Shown here piece by piece: positions 29,889 to 38,711 of a DNA stretch of 60,131 nucleotides (positions are counted from its first letter, which is position 1; the number at the start of each line of letters is the position of its first letter). The position numbers were made by a program, and so were the translations under genes. The stretch comes from Oceanococcus sp041619555 (GTDB lineage: Bacteria > Pseudomonadota > Gammaproteobacteria > Nevskiales > Oceanococcaceae), in assembly GCA_041619555.1 (NCBI GenBank), contig JBFKDQ010000021.1, forward strand, positions 1-60,131. The letters run 5' to 3'. Below the pieces are notes generated by a model. That model was not told where the DNA came from and did not search any database. It worked only from the letters and a program-made list of their open reading frames with translations.

Positions 29889-30403
29889 ACGAGTCTGATG
29901 CCGCAAGACCGGTGGCTGACACGGCGGTTGCCGAACAGATCTACAAGATCTTCCCCAATGACCTGAACTCCCAGGGCAATGTATTCGGCGGTCTGATCAT
30001 GGCGGAGATGGATCGGCTGGCGGTCGTCATCGCAGAACGGCATAGCCGCAGGCTCTGCGTGACGGTTGGCGTCGATGCGGTGAACTTCATTGCGCCGGCA
30101 ACGGGCGCGGATACCCTGGTGTTTGCGGCATCCTGCAATCGCGCCTGGAACTCGTCGATGGAGATCGGCGTGAAGGTCGAAGCGGAACTGTCCCATACCG
30201 GATTGCGGCGGCATATTCTGTCCGCCTACCTGACTTTCATCGCCCTGGATGATCAGGGCAGACCGACCCGGGTGCCCGCGGTGCGCGCACAATCGCCCGA
30301 GGAGGTTCTGCGCTACGAGGCGGCGGCCTTGCGGCGGGAGCAGCGCCTGGAAACCGCTCGTGACCTCAAGCGTCTGCAGGAGCGCAGGCGCGAGCAGATC
30401 TGA
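29885..30403 (+). CDS. Hotdog-fold acyl-CoA thioesterase at the end of the psp operon
   Basis: 172 residues with a TTG start at 29885 that overlaps the pspC TGA stop (ATTGA), implying translational coupling. The hotdog signature GNVFGGLIMAEMDRLAVVIAERHS (given here in part: NVFGGLIMAEMDR) and VTVGVDAVNFIAPA are typical of YciA/BACH-type acyl-CoA thioesterases, which release free fatty acid and CoA. The C-terminus adds a basic helix (~135-172, rich in Arg/Glu) beyond the usual fold. A thioesterase is not part of the classic pspABCDE set, so this placement ties acyl-CoA turnover to envelope stress. Identity of the family is firm; substrate length is not known. Confidence 0.88.
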   Translation: MNESDAARPVADTAVAEQIYKIFPNDLNSQGNVFGGLIMAEMDRLAVVIAERHSRRLCVTVGVDAVNFIAPATGADTLVFAASCNRAWNSSMEIGVKVEAELSHTGLRRHILSAYLTFIALDDQGRPTRVPAVRAQSPEEVLRYEAAALRREQRLETARDLKRLQERRREQI

Positions 30404-30536
30404 TCGCCTGCTAAGCTCTCGGACTCGCGCAGACGCGTGCAGGCTGGCTGTCCTGGTCGGCCAAAATGCCCTGGTACATGCGAACAGGCGTCGCATGTGC
30501 TGACAGGCCCATGATTGCCTTGCCAAAAGTACAACG

Positions 30537-32666
30537 ATGAATTTCAAACGCTGGCTGTTGCTCGCCCTGATCTTGAGTCTTGCGGGCCTGTTTTATGCGC
30601 TGGACCTGGGGCGTTTTCTCAGCCTTGAGTATCTGCAGACGCAGCAGGCTGCATTCTCCAGCTACGATCAGGCGCATCCCCTGCAGGCCGCAGCGATCTA
30701 TTTTCTGGTCTATGTTGCCGTCACCGGCCTGTCCCTGCCCGGCGCCGCGCTGATGACGCTGCTCGGCGGCGCTTTGTTTGGTCTGGCCAAGGGCCTGGTT
30801 CTGGTGTCGTTCGCCTCCACCCTGGGGGCAAGCCTGGCGTTTCTGGTTTCTCGCTTCGTGCTGCGGGATGCGGTGCAGGCCCGGTTTGGCCGCCATCTCA
30901 AGGCGATCAATCAGGGGGTTGAAAAAGACGGGGCTTTCTATCTGTTCGCATTGCGTCTGGTGCCGGCCTTTCCGTTTTTCGTGATCAATCTGCTGATGGG
31001 GCTGACGCCGATGCGGACGCTGACATTCTTTTTCGTCAGCCAGATCGGTATGCTCCCCGGCACCGTGGTGTTCGTCAATGCGGGCACCCAACTGGGACAA
31101 CTCAGCACCTTGTCGGGATTGCTCTCGCCGGGCTTGCTGGGCTCATTTGCATTGCTGGGGGTATTTCCATTGGTTGCAAAGAAGATTCTGGCCGGTTTGC
31201 AAGCCCAGAAAGTCTATAAAGGGCATCGCGCGCCCAAGAATTTCGATCGCAATCTGATTGTCATTGGCGCAGGTTCAGCTGGCCTGGTGACGGCGTACAT
31301 CGCCGCGGCGGTGAAAGCCAAGGTCACCCTGATCGAGAAGCACAAGATGGGGGGTGACTGCCTGAACACCGGTTGTGTGCCGTCCAAGGCACTGATCAAG
31401 ACCGCGAAGACGGTGCATCTGCAACACCGTGCGGAAGCTCTCGGACTGAACAAGCTCACCGTGGACTTTGATTTTTCCAAGGTGATGGAACGGGTTCAAC
31501 GGGTGATCCGGCAGATTGAGCCACACGATTCGGTGGAGCGCTACAGCGAACTCGGGGTGGAATGCATCCAGGGCGAAGCGCGGCTGGTTTCGCCGTGGGA
31601 GGTCGAGGTCAACGGCCAGCGTCTGAGCGCGCGCAAGATCGTGATTGCCACCGGCGCGCGCCCCTTTGTGCCGCCGATTGATGGCCTGGCGGAAGCCGGC
31701 TATCTCACATCCGACACCGTCTGGGGTCTGCGCGAACTGCCCGCCAGGCTGATCGTGCTTGGTGGCGGGCCAATAGGCTCGGAATTGACGCAGGCTTTCG
31801 CGCGTCTGGGCAGCAAGGTGACCCAGGTCGAGATGTTGCCGCGCATCATGCTGCGCGAAGACGAGGAAGTTTCCGAAATGGTCAGCCAGCGGTTCACCGA
31901 GGAAGGGATCGACGTGCGGGTCAACACCCGTGCCAAGGCGGTTCGGATTGTAGAGGGGGAAAAGCGGCTGGTCTGCGAGCACCAGGGGCAAGAGTTGGAG
32001 CTGCCTTTTGATCAGATTCTGGTGGCGGTTGGGCGGGCCGCGAACGTGCAGGGGTTCGGTCTCGAAGAGCTTGGCGTGCAGGTCGACAGGACGGTGACAA
32101 CCAACGAATTCCTGCAGACCAATTTCCCCAACATCTACGCCTGCGGCGATGTGGCCGGACCCTATCAGTTCACCCACACGGCGGCCCATCAGGCCTGGTA
32201 TGCGGCGGTCAATGCCCTGTTTGGCGATCTGAAAAAGTTCAAGGTCGATTACTCGGTCATTCCCTGGGCCACGTTTACGGATCCGGAGGTGGCGCGGGTC
32301 GGTCTCAACGAACTCGAAGCCAAAGAGCAGGGCATTGCCTACGAAGTGACCCGTTACGGCATTGATGATCTGGACCGCGCGATTGCGGATGAATCCGCCT
32401 TCGGGATGGTCAAGGTGCTGACCGAGCCGGGCAAGGATCGCATTCTCGGGGTGACGATCGTCGGCGAGCATGCCGGTGATCTGATCTCCGAATATGTGCA
32501 GGCGATGAAATACGGACTGGGCATGAACAAGATCCTGGGTACGATCCACATCTACCCGACCCTGGCTGAAGCGAACAAGTTCGCCGCCGGAGAATGGAAG
32601 CGGGCGCATGCGCCGGAATCGCTGTTGCGCTGGGTCAAGCGTTTCCACCAATGGCGCATCCACTGA
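30537..32666 (+). CDS. VTT/TVP38 membrane domain fused to flavoprotein disulfide reductase
   Basis: 709 residues. Residues 1-225 are membrane-embedded: a helix at ~6-24, then the VTT (DedA/TVP38) core with SLPGAALMTLLGGALFG near 68 and FALRLVPAFPFFVINLLMGL near 137. Residues ~238-709 are a class I pyridine-nucleotide disulfide oxidoreductase: FAD loop GAGSAG at 244-249, redox pair Cys275/Cys280 (GGDCLNTGCVPSKAL), NAD loop LGGGPIGSELTQAF, second FAD motif IYACGDVAG, and a dimer domain. In the C-terminal active site, where lipoamide dehydrogenases have HPT, this protein has YPT (HIYPTLAE, Tyr673). It lies 133 bp after the psp operon. Membrane-attached reduction of a disulfide, quinone or metal is inference. 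Confidence 0.92.
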   Translation: MNFKRWLLLALILSLAGLFYALDLGRFLSLEYLQTQQAAFSSYDQAHPLQAAAIYFLVYVAVTGLSLPGAALMTLLGGALFGLAKGLVLVSFASTLGASLAFLVSRFVLRDAVQARFGRHLKAINQGVEKDGAFYLFALRLVPAFPFFVINLLMGLTPMRTLTFFFVSQIGMLPGTVVFVNAGTQLGQLSTLSGLLSPGLLGSFALLGVFPLVAKKILAGLQAQKVYKGHRAPKNFDRNLIVIGAGSAGLVTAYIAAAVKAKVTLIEKHKMGGDCLNTGCVPSKALIKTAKTVHLQHRAEALGLNKLTVDFDFSKVMERVQRVIRQIEPHDSVERYSELGVECIQGEARLVSPWEVEVNGQRLSARKIVIATGARPFVPPIDGLAEAGYLTSDTVWGLRELPARLIVLGGGPIGSELTQAFARLGSKVTQVEMLPRIMLREDEEVSEMVSQRFTEEGIDVRVNTRAKAVRIVEGEKRLVCEHQGQELELPFDQILVAVGRAANVQGFGLEELGVQVDRTVTTNEFLQTNFPNIYACGDVAGPYQFTHTAAHQAWYAAVNALFGDLKKFKVDYSVIPWATFTDPEVARVGLNELEAKEQGIAYEVTRYGIDDLDRAIADESAFGMVKVLTEPGKDRILGVTIVGEHAGDLISEYVQAMKYGLGMNKILGTIHIYPTLAEANKFAAGEWKRAHAPESLLRWVKRFHQWRIH

Positions 32667-32764
32667 AGACCGCGCAGGCCGCTGCTCGCGGTATGCATCT
32701 TGCTGGCGCAGAATAGAAGTTTCCGCCCGGATCATGGTGCCGGGTCAGATGCAGGAGTACAGGC

Positions 32765-32983
32765 ATGGCGGACTTTTTTGATTGCTATGGAAGGACCGAG
32801 ATCGAAGAGTTGGCGCGGATTCACGACAGCGGCGCGGAAGGCTTGCGCAAGCGTGAAATCGCGCCGCAGTTCTTCGACAAATTGCTGGAGCACGATCTGA
32901 TCAAGCCCTATGGTCCGGAACACTTTGCGGTTTCGCGCCGGGGAATGATCAAGCTCGAACGGGCGCACATGCTGAACGCCTGA
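32765..32983 (+). CDS. Small hypothetical protein
   Basis: 72 residues, no signal peptide or membrane helix. AGGAG precedes the ATG by ten bases. The sequence looks like a small winged-helix or alpha fragment: FFDCYGRTEIEELARIHDSG, then RKREIAPQFFDKLLEHDLIKP, then HFAVSRRGMIKLERA. The last two parts (LLEHDLIKP followed by FAVSRRGM) resemble the recognition helix and wing of winged helix-turn-helix proteins, but I cannot assign a family. It stands alone between the VTT/reductase fusion and gpmA. Confidence 0.65.
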   Translation: MADFFDCYGRTEIEELARIHDSGAEGLRKREIAPQFFDKLLEHDLIKPYGPEHFAVSRRGMIKLERAHMLNA

Positions 32984-33085
32984 CCTGGCTTGAGGCTGCG
33001 CCGGGCCTGGTGCCGGCCGGGCAAGAGGAATCGGCGCCGCGCAGGCGCTACAATGCCGGGCTCACTTGAATGAAATGATGACGGC

Positions 33086-33829
33086 ATGAGTACACTTGTC
33101 CTACTTCGCCACGGCCAGAGCCAGTGGAACCTGGAAAACCGTTTCACCGGCTGGGTCGACGTGGATCTGACCGAGCAGGGGCGTGCAGAAGCGCAGGCTG
33201 CGGGACAGTTGATGCGGGATGAGGGCCTGAGTTTCGATGTGGTGTACACCTCGGTGCTCAAGCGGGCCATTCGCACGCTCTGGATCGCACTTGATGAAAT
33301 GGATCTCATGTGGCTGCCGATCACGCGTTCATGGCGTCTGAACGAGCGTCACTACGGCGCCTTGCAAGGCCTGAACAAGGCCGAAACGGCCGCCCAGCAC
33401 GGCGAAGACCAGGTCAAGATCTGGCGGCGTTCCTACGATATTCCGCCACCCCCGATGCCGATCGAAGACCCCGGTCATCCGGTGCATGAGGCGCGTTATG
33501 CCGCGCTCGATGCGCGCGTCCTGCCGGGCACCGAATCCCTGAAATTGACACTGGAGCGGGTTCTGCCTTTCTGGTTCGACGAAATCGCACCGCAATTGAA
33601 GCAGGGGCGCAATGTGTTGATCACCGCCCACGGCAACAGCTTGCGCGCACTGTACAAATACCTGAATGGCCTGTCGGATGCGGAAATCCTCGAGGTCAAC
33701 ATCCCGACCGGCATGCCCCTGCGTTTCGAGCTTGATGGCGAGCTCAATGTCCTGTCCTCCGGTTATCTGGGCGATGCGGAGGCGGTGGCCAAAGCGGCGG
33801 CCGAAGTCGCGAATCAGGGCAAAGCCTGA
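33086..33829 (+). CDS. gpmA: 2,3-bisphosphoglycerate-dependent phosphoglycerate mutase
   Basis: 247 residues, typical of dPGM. It interconverts 3- and 2-phosphoglycerate in glycolysis and gluconeogenesis. The phosphohistidine motif LLRHGQSQWN places His9 as the acceptor; ENRFTGWVDVDLTEQG follows, and ERHYGALQGLNKAE and ITAHGNSLRALYKY supply the remaining active-site residues, including the second His. A possible -10 box TACAAT is at 33049-33054 in the 102-bp gap upstream, with a weak -35. It stands as a single gene. Confidence 0.96.
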   Translation: MSTLVLLRHGQSQWNLENRFTGWVDVDLTEQGRAEAQAAGQLMRDEGLSFDVVYTSVLKRAIRTLWIALDEMDLMWLPITRSWRLNERHYGALQGLNKAETAAQHGEDQVKIWRRSYDIPPPPMPIEDPGHPVHEARYAALDARVLPGTESLKLTLERVLPFWFDEIAPQLKQGRNVLITAHGNSLRALYKYLNGLSDAEILEVNIPTGMPLRFELDGELNVLSSGYLGDAEAVAKAAAEVANQGKA

Positions 33830-33921
33830 TCGCAATCGCGCGCCGCGGCGGGCCTTTTAGGGTCCGGGACTCATTCGGTGCGATCATAGGGCGCGTGCGT
33901 TTCACCAGCTGAAGGACAGTC

Positions 33922-34806
33922 ATGGACATCGCATTTATCGGATTGGGCGTGATGGGCGGCCCGATGGCAGGCCACCTGCATGCCGAAGGACATCGGGTGC
34001 GGGTCTATAACCGCAGTTCGGACAAGGCCCTGACCTGGCAGGCACGCTATGGCGGCGAGGCCTGCGAGTCCGTGCCGCAGGCCGCTGCTGGCGCCGAGGT
34101 TCTGATCACCTGTGTGGGTGCGGATGCGGATGTCCGGCAGGTCTGTCTTGGCGCCGACGGCGCCTATGCGCATCTGGCCGAAGACGCCCTGCACATCGAT
34201 CACACGACGACCTCTGCCGAGCTTGCCCACGAGCTTGCGGCTTGCGCCCGGCAGCGCGGAATTGGCTTTGTCGATGCGCCGGTTTCAGGCGGCCAGGCGG
34301 GGGCGGAAAACGGCAGTCTCACCATCATGTGCGGCGGCGAAGAGCTGGCCTACGAACGGGCGGCTGATGTGTTTTCGGCCTACGCCAAACGCAGCGGTCG
34401 GATGGGGCCGGCAGGTCACGGGCAGCTGACCAAAATGGTCAATCAGATCTGTATCGGCGGACTGATACAGGGCCTGTCGGAGGCCGTGGTGTTCGGTGAA
34501 CGCGCCGGGCTTGATCTGAACAAGGTTCTGGACGTGATTGAAGGGGGCGCCGCCGGTTCATGGCAGATGAGTCACCGCGGCCGATCCATGCATCTGCGCG
34601 AATTTGATTTCGGCTTCGCGGTGGACTGGATGCGCAAGGACCTGGCGATTGTCCTGCAGCAGGCTGCGGCGATGCGGCTGAATCTGCCCGTGACGCAGCA
34701 GGTCAGCCGCTACTACGATGAAATCAGCGACCATGGAGGCGGACGTCTGGATACGTCTTCCCTGATCACCAGGCTGGATGAGACCTCGCGTGAAGAACGC
34801 GAGTAG
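33922..34806 (+). CDS. Beta-hydroxyacid dehydrogenase (3-hydroxyisobutyrate/tartronate-semialdehyde type)
   Basis: 294 residues. The Rossmann start IAFIGLGVMGGPMAGHL at 3-19 is followed by VYNRSSDKAL, where the Arg suggests NADP preference. The substrate signature DAPVSGGQAGAENGSL runs 118-133, and the catalytic Lys171 is in GHGQLTKMVNQ. Members reduce or oxidise 3-hydroxyisobutyrate, tartronate semialdehyde, glyoxylate or succinic semialdehyde. No valine- or glycolate-pathway gene is adjacent, so the substrate cannot be named from context. AAGGACAG before the ATG is a good ribosome site. Confidence 0.9.
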   Translation: MDIAFIGLGVMGGPMAGHLHAEGHRVRVYNRSSDKALTWQARYGGEACESVPQAAAGAEVLITCVGADADVRQVCLGADGAYAHLAEDALHIDHTTTSAELAHELAACARQRGIGFVDAPVSGGQAGAENGSLTIMCGGEELAYERAADVFSAYAKRSGRMGPAGHGQLTKMVNQICIGGLIQGLSEAVVFGERAGLDLNKVLDVIEGGAAGSWQMSHRGRSMHLREFDFGFAVDWMRKDLAIVLQQAAAMRLNLPVTQQVSRYYDEISDHGGGRLDTSSLITRLDETSREERE

Positions 34807-34946
34807 TCGAGTGTTTCGAGTTCCGCCGGGCCGCAGTTTGCGCGGGCGGACTCAGCCCGAAGCAGATCAGCTTGCGGTCGCGATGCCCCCGGCTTCCTGT
34901 CGATCAGAACAAGCCGCCATGCCGCGGCTGCGGTAGCCGAGGAAGC

Positions 34947-35654
34947 ATGAAAAAAGCCTACGAAAATCTCGACTTTCTCAAACAGGATGTGGCGCGGCCC
35001 CTGCGGATCCTGTCGGAGTATCTGGAGCCACAGGCGCGCCTGCGTCGCCACCGGATCCGACGTGCGGTGACGTTCTGGGGTTCGGCCCGCATCAAGCAGG
35101 GCCAGGATCAGGTGGGGGACGGTCGGGACTACTTCACCAAGGCCTCGGAACTCGGGCGTCGGCTGGCGCAGTGGACCATGGAAGCGCATCCGGTCGGTCG
35201 CCGCTACCACATCCTCACGGGGGGTGGTCCCGGAATCATGGAAGCCGCTCATGCGGGGGCGGCAACCGTGAATCGCATGTTGAATGTCGGCTTCAATATT
35301 GCCCTGCCTTTCGAGCAGAAAAGCAATCCGTACATCCCGCCGGAGCAGGTGTTCCAGTTCCAGTATTTCTTCATGCGCAAGTTCTGGTTTCTCAATCTGG
35401 CCAAGGCCCTCGTGGTCTTTCCAGGGGGCTTCGGCACCCTGGATGAATTGTTCGAGGTTCTGACCCTGATCCAGACGCGCAAGACCGGCCGCCGGACCCT
35501 GGTGCTGTTCGGCGAAACGTACTGGCAGGAGGTGATCAATCTGCCGGCTCTGGCGCGCCAGGGTCTGATCGACGCCAGCGATCTGGCCCTGGTTCAGCAT
35601 GTCGATACGGTGGACGAGGCCTTCGAGATTCTGGTGTCCGATCTCGCCGACTGA
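34947..35654 (+). CDS. LOG-family (TIGR00730-like) protein
   Basis: 235 residues from ATG 34947, preceded by GAGGAAGC; the longer frame upstream has no family sequence. The LOG/lysine-decarboxylase-like signatures are GGGPGIMEAAHAG (92-104) and PGGFGTLDELFE (159-170), the nucleotide phosphoribohydrolase active site. Members release cytokinin-like bases from their monophosphates or hydrolyse nucleotides such as AMP. The N-terminal ~40 residues (LDFLKQDVARPLRILSEYLEPQ) match the longer bacterial LOG variant. Its end faces the class II DAHP synthase gene across 29 bp. Confidence 0.9.
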   Translation: MKKAYENLDFLKQDVARPLRILSEYLEPQARLRRHRIRRAVTFWGSARIKQGQDQVGDGRDYFTKASELGRRLAQWTMEAHPVGRRYHILTGGGPGIMEAAHAGAATVNRMLNVGFNIALPFEQKSNPYIPPEQVFQFQYFFMRKFWFLNLAKALVVFPGGFGTLDELFEVLTLIQTRKTGRRTLVLFGETYWQEVINLPALARQGLIDASDLALVQHVDTVDEAFEILVSDLAD

Positions 35655-35683
35655 CAGGTCATCAGGGCTTGCTGGTGCTTTGA

Positions 35684-37021
35684 TCAGGCCGGCTGGCGCG
35701 CCTCGGTCGCGATGGCCATCGCGAGTTCCAGCGCTTGTTCGCCATTGAGCCGCGGGTCGACCTGGGATTCGTAACGCCGGTTGAGGTCGTTCGCGTTCAG
35801 ATCCCGGGCGCCGCCGGTGCATTCGGTCACGTTTTCGCCGGTCAGCTCCAGGTGCACACCGCCCAGGCGACTGCCAAGTTGGCGGTGAATGCGAAATGCG
35901 CTGAGCAACTCGCCCAGAATGGCCTTGAAATCCCGGGTCTTGTGGCCGTTGGCGGTGGTGTGGGTGTTGCCGTGCATGGGGTCGCACAACCAGACCACAG
36001 GGTGATCTTGGGCCTGCACCAGTTCGATCAGGGCCGGCAGTTCATCGGCCAGCCGCTCGCTGCCATAACGGTGGATCAGGACCAGGCGACCGGGCTCACG
36101 CTGGGGATCCAGGGTGTCCAGCAATCGGGTCAGCCATGCGGCGTTCATTCCTGGACCCAGTTTGACGCCAATTGGGTTGGAGATGCCGCTGGCGTAGGCC
36201 ACATGGGCATGATCCGGCTGCGCCGTGCGCATGCCGATCCAGGGCATGTGACAGCCTAGATTGAAGTAGGCGCCATCGGCTTCAAGGCGGGTCAGTGCGG
36301 CCTCATACTCCAGCACCAGGGCTTCATGCGAGCTGTACAGCTGAACCCGGTCCAGGTGCTGCATGCGTTGACCTGAAAGGGTTTCGAAAAAACTCACCGC
36401 GTTCTCGATTTCATCGACCAGCTGACCGTAACGCTGGGCGTGCGGCGTGTGCTGCATCCAGGCCAGGTCCCAGTTTTCCGGATGATGCAGATCGGCAAAG
36501 CCACCCTCGATCAGCGACCGGACATAGTTCAGGCTCAGTGCCGCATGGGCGTGGCCACGTAACAAACGGTCCGGATCGGGCGCACGGGCCTGCGGATTGA
36601 ATTCGGCGGCGTTGACCAGGTCACCTCGGAAGCTGGGCAACTCCAGGCCATCGCGCTGTTCCCAGTCGGAGGAGCGCGGTTTGGCGTATTGGCCGGCGAA
36701 GCGGCCAATGCGCAGGACGCGCTGCTTCAGGCCATGGGTCAGCACCAGGCTCATCTGCAACAGCACGCGCAGGCGATTGGCGATGATGTCCTGCCGGCAT
36801 TCGGAGAAGGACTCGGCGCAATCGCCGCCCTGCAGGACGAAGCCATCGCCCCTGGCGACATCGGCCAGCTCCGCCTTGAGGCGCAGGATCTCGCCTGCAG
36901 TGACCAGCGGCGGGCGTTGAGCCAGTTCGCTGACGGCCGCATTCAGGTGCTCGCGGTCGGCATAGCTTGGCTGCTGCAAGGCAGGCAGATCGCGCCAGCT
37001 GTCGGGTGTCCAGGAAGTCAT
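35684..37021 (-). CDS. 3-deoxy-7-phosphoheptulonate synthase, class II
   Basis: 445 residues. Condenses phosphoenolpyruvate with erythrose 4-phosphate, the first shikimate-pathway step. Class II (plant/Mycobacterium AroG) signatures include FVLQGGDCAESFSEC with the metal-binding Cys, GRFAGQYAKPRS, GLELPSFRGDLVN, VWLCDPMHGNT and HLELTGENVTECTGGA near the C-terminus. It is unrelated in sequence to the E. coli AroF/G/H enzymes. It lies 30 bp downstream of a lipoprotein gene on the same strand. No second DAHP synthase is visible in the window. Confidence 0.95.
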   Translation of the reverse strand: MTSWTPDSWRDLPALQQPSYADREHLNAAVSELAQRPPLVTAGEILRLKAELADVARGDGFVLQGGDCAESFSECRQDIIANRLRVLLQMSLVLTHGLKQRVLRIGRFAGQYAKPRSSDWEQRDGLELPSFRGDLVNAAEFNPQARAPDPDRLLRGHAHAALSLNYVRSLIEGGFADLHHPENWDLAWMQHTPHAQRYGQLVDEIENAVSFFETLSGQRMQHLDRVQLYSSHEALVLEYEAALTRLEADGAYFNLGCHMPWIGMRTAQPDHAHVAYASGISNPIGVKLGPGMNAAWLTRLLDTLDPQREPGRLVLIHRYGSERLADELPALIELVQAQDHPVVWLCDPMHGNTHTTANGHKTRDFKAILGELLSAFRIHRQLGSRLGGVHLELTGENVTECTGGARDLNANDLNRRYESQVDPRLNGEQALELAMAIATEARQPA

Positions 37022-37051
37022 TGCGGGGTCGGGCAGGTGAAAGGGCTGCGA

Positions 37052-38083
37052 TTATGCCGCAGGGGACAGGACAATGTGGGCGAGGCGGGTGGGCAGTTGT
37101 TCCGAAATCACGAAGAACTCCGTTGCCGTTTTGCCGAAACACACGCCCTCGGCCTGCGGCAGCTCGGGCAGGGCGATGCGCTGAGGGGTCTGGACCAGCA
37201 GGTCGTCCAGGCTGTCCTGTGGTGCGCGCCGGTAGATATAGGCGGCGACATAGTTGAGGACGATCCAATGGCTGCCTTCCGGGCTGATGTCCATGGCGGT
37301 CGGCCAGTTCGCACCAGGTCGCAGGTGCCTGTTCGGGCCACCAGCGGCCGCCGGAAACGGTGCCAGGGCACCGACCCTGGTCAGAGTCATCTCATTCGAT
37401 TCCAGTGCCTGGGCGACATCCAGGGCATACAGATGCGGTGTGTCGCTGCGTTTGCTCAGGATGATCAACTGCTTGCTGCGTGGATCATAGGCCAGGGATT
37501 CGGCGTCCCGAGGTCCATCGGGGTAGCGCAGGCGCAGGCTGTGAACCCGTTGCACTGCCGCCTTCTCATCTGGTGGCGGCTTGAAGAAATGCAACTGCAC
37601 GAACGCCCTGCGTGCCCGATTGTCACCAATGTCGCCCACCACAAGGTAGTCGGCGCCACGAAAATACATCCAGCTGAGGTCTTCCCAGTCCACATTGTTC
37701 AGTTCCGGCAGCGCGTAGCGGCGAACCTCGCGCCGGGCGCCCGAAATGGTATACAGGTTTGGACCATTGCCGCTGTCGTTGAGCGCCCAGAAGCGCTGCG
37801 CCTGGCGGCGATCGGCCACCAGCCCGCTGGCCTCGGCAAGATCCCTTGTGCTCAGTTCCTCAAGCGTGGCCACGGCAGGAGGCGTCTGTGCAGGTACAAT
37901 GGCCAAAGCGGCGGCCCGCTCAGCGGACTCGCCGGGGCTGCCGGCAACGGCGCGCGCCCAGGTCTGCTCTGGCGTTAGATGGCAGGCGCCGAGCAGTGCG
38001 CAAATCAGCAGGGGCCAAACGCTGCGACGAGACAATGACGCATGCCACGGCGATGGCCTGCACGCGGACAGGGTGATTTTCAT
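37052..38083 (-). CDS. Lipoprotein with probable beta-propeller fold
   Basis: 343 residues from ATG 38081-38083; a longer upstream frame overlaps the divergent protease gene and is rejected. The signal peptide ends at a lipobox (LICALLGAC, Cys ~37), so the mature protein is probably lipid-anchored. The body begins STRDLAEASGLVADRR, then FWALNDSGNGPNLYTI, DWEDLSWMYF and YLVVGDIGDNRA, repeated beta-rich blades such as seen in phytase-like or SdiA-regulated propeller proteins. SLAYDPRSKQLIILSKR is another blade. I cannot name a substrate. Its start codon overlaps that of the divergent SprT gene (CATG). It may be co-transcribed with the DAHP synthase 30 bp downstream. Confidence 0.75.
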   Translation of the reverse strand: MKITLSACRPSPWHASLSRRSVWPLLICALLGACHLTPEQTWARAVAGSPGESAERAAALAIVPAQTPPAVATLEELSTRDLAEASGLVADRRQAQRFWALNDSGNGPNLYTISGARREVRRYALPELNNVDWEDLSWMYFRGADYLVVGDIGDNRARRAFVQLHFFKPPPDEKAAVQRVHSLRLRYPDGPRDAESLAYDPRSKQLIILSKRSDTPHLYALDVAQALESNEMTLTRVGALAPFPAAAGGPNRHLRPGANWPTAMDISPEGSHWIVLNYVAAYIYRRAPQDSLDDLLVQTPQRIALPELPQAEGVCFGKTATEFFVISEQLPTRLAHIVLSPAA

Positions 38084-38681
38084 GGCGAGACGGGCTCGAA
38101 AAGACGAATGGCAGGGCGAGCCTGCCGCGCAGAGTCTAGCGGAATTTAGCGCGGACGCGCAGATCGCGCAGCGGTCGCCGGACGATCTGCCCGAGCGCCG
38201 CGCACAGCGTTTGCTGGAGCATGACTGGCAGCGCCTCAACCAGATGCTGGGGCGCAACGAGCCGCTGCCGCGGCTGCGTTTTGATCTGCGGGGGCGTTGT
38301 GCCGGTCAGGCGCGTTATCAGGACTGGGTGATCCGCTTGAACCCGGTCCTGATGCAAGGCCATGGTGACCGCTTCATTGAAGAAACCGTTCCGCATGAAC
38401 TGGCCCACCTCATGGCTTTTCGATGCCATGGCGCGCAGATCCGGCCGCATGGTCGAGAATGGCGTGCGATGCTGGAGTGGCTGCAGCGCCCGGTGCGGGT
38501 CAGTCATGACTATGAAGTCAGTCCCAGCCGCCGCCTCAAGCGCTATGTCTACCGTTGCGACTGCCGCCTGCATGAACTCAGCAGCATCCGCCATCGGCGG
38601 GCGGAACAGGGCACACCTTATCAATGCCGAATGTGCGGCTGCCGTCTGCGCAAGGGTGACGCACGCAACGCCGCTTGCTAA
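38082..38681 (+). CDS. sprT: SprT-family zinc metalloprotease
   Basis: 199 residues from ATG 38082. The HExxH zinc site HELAH is at 105-109 (ETVPHELAHLMAF), and a third histidine lies in HGREWRAML. A C-terminal zinc-ribbon has two Cys pairs (YRCDC and YQCRMCGC). This is the SprT/Spartan fold; the eukaryotic relative removes DNA-protein crosslinks, while the bacterial role is not settled. The N-terminal 40 residues are longer and more charged than in E. coli SprT. The start shares CATG with the divergent lipoprotein gene, so the two genes have no intergenic DNA at all. Confidence 0.88.
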   Translation: MARRARKDEWQGEPAAQSLAEFSADAQIAQRSPDDLPERRAQRLLEHDWQRLNQMLGRNEPLPRLRFDLRGRCAGQARYQDWVIRLNPVLMQGHGDRFIEETVPHELAHLMAFRCHGAQIRPHGREWRAMLEWLQRPVRVSHDYEVSPSRRLKRYVYRCDCRLHELSSIRHRRAEQGTPYQCRMCGCRLRKGDARNAAC

Positions 38682-38711
38682 TGTTGATCGAACTGCTTGG
38701 AGGGTAAGTCG

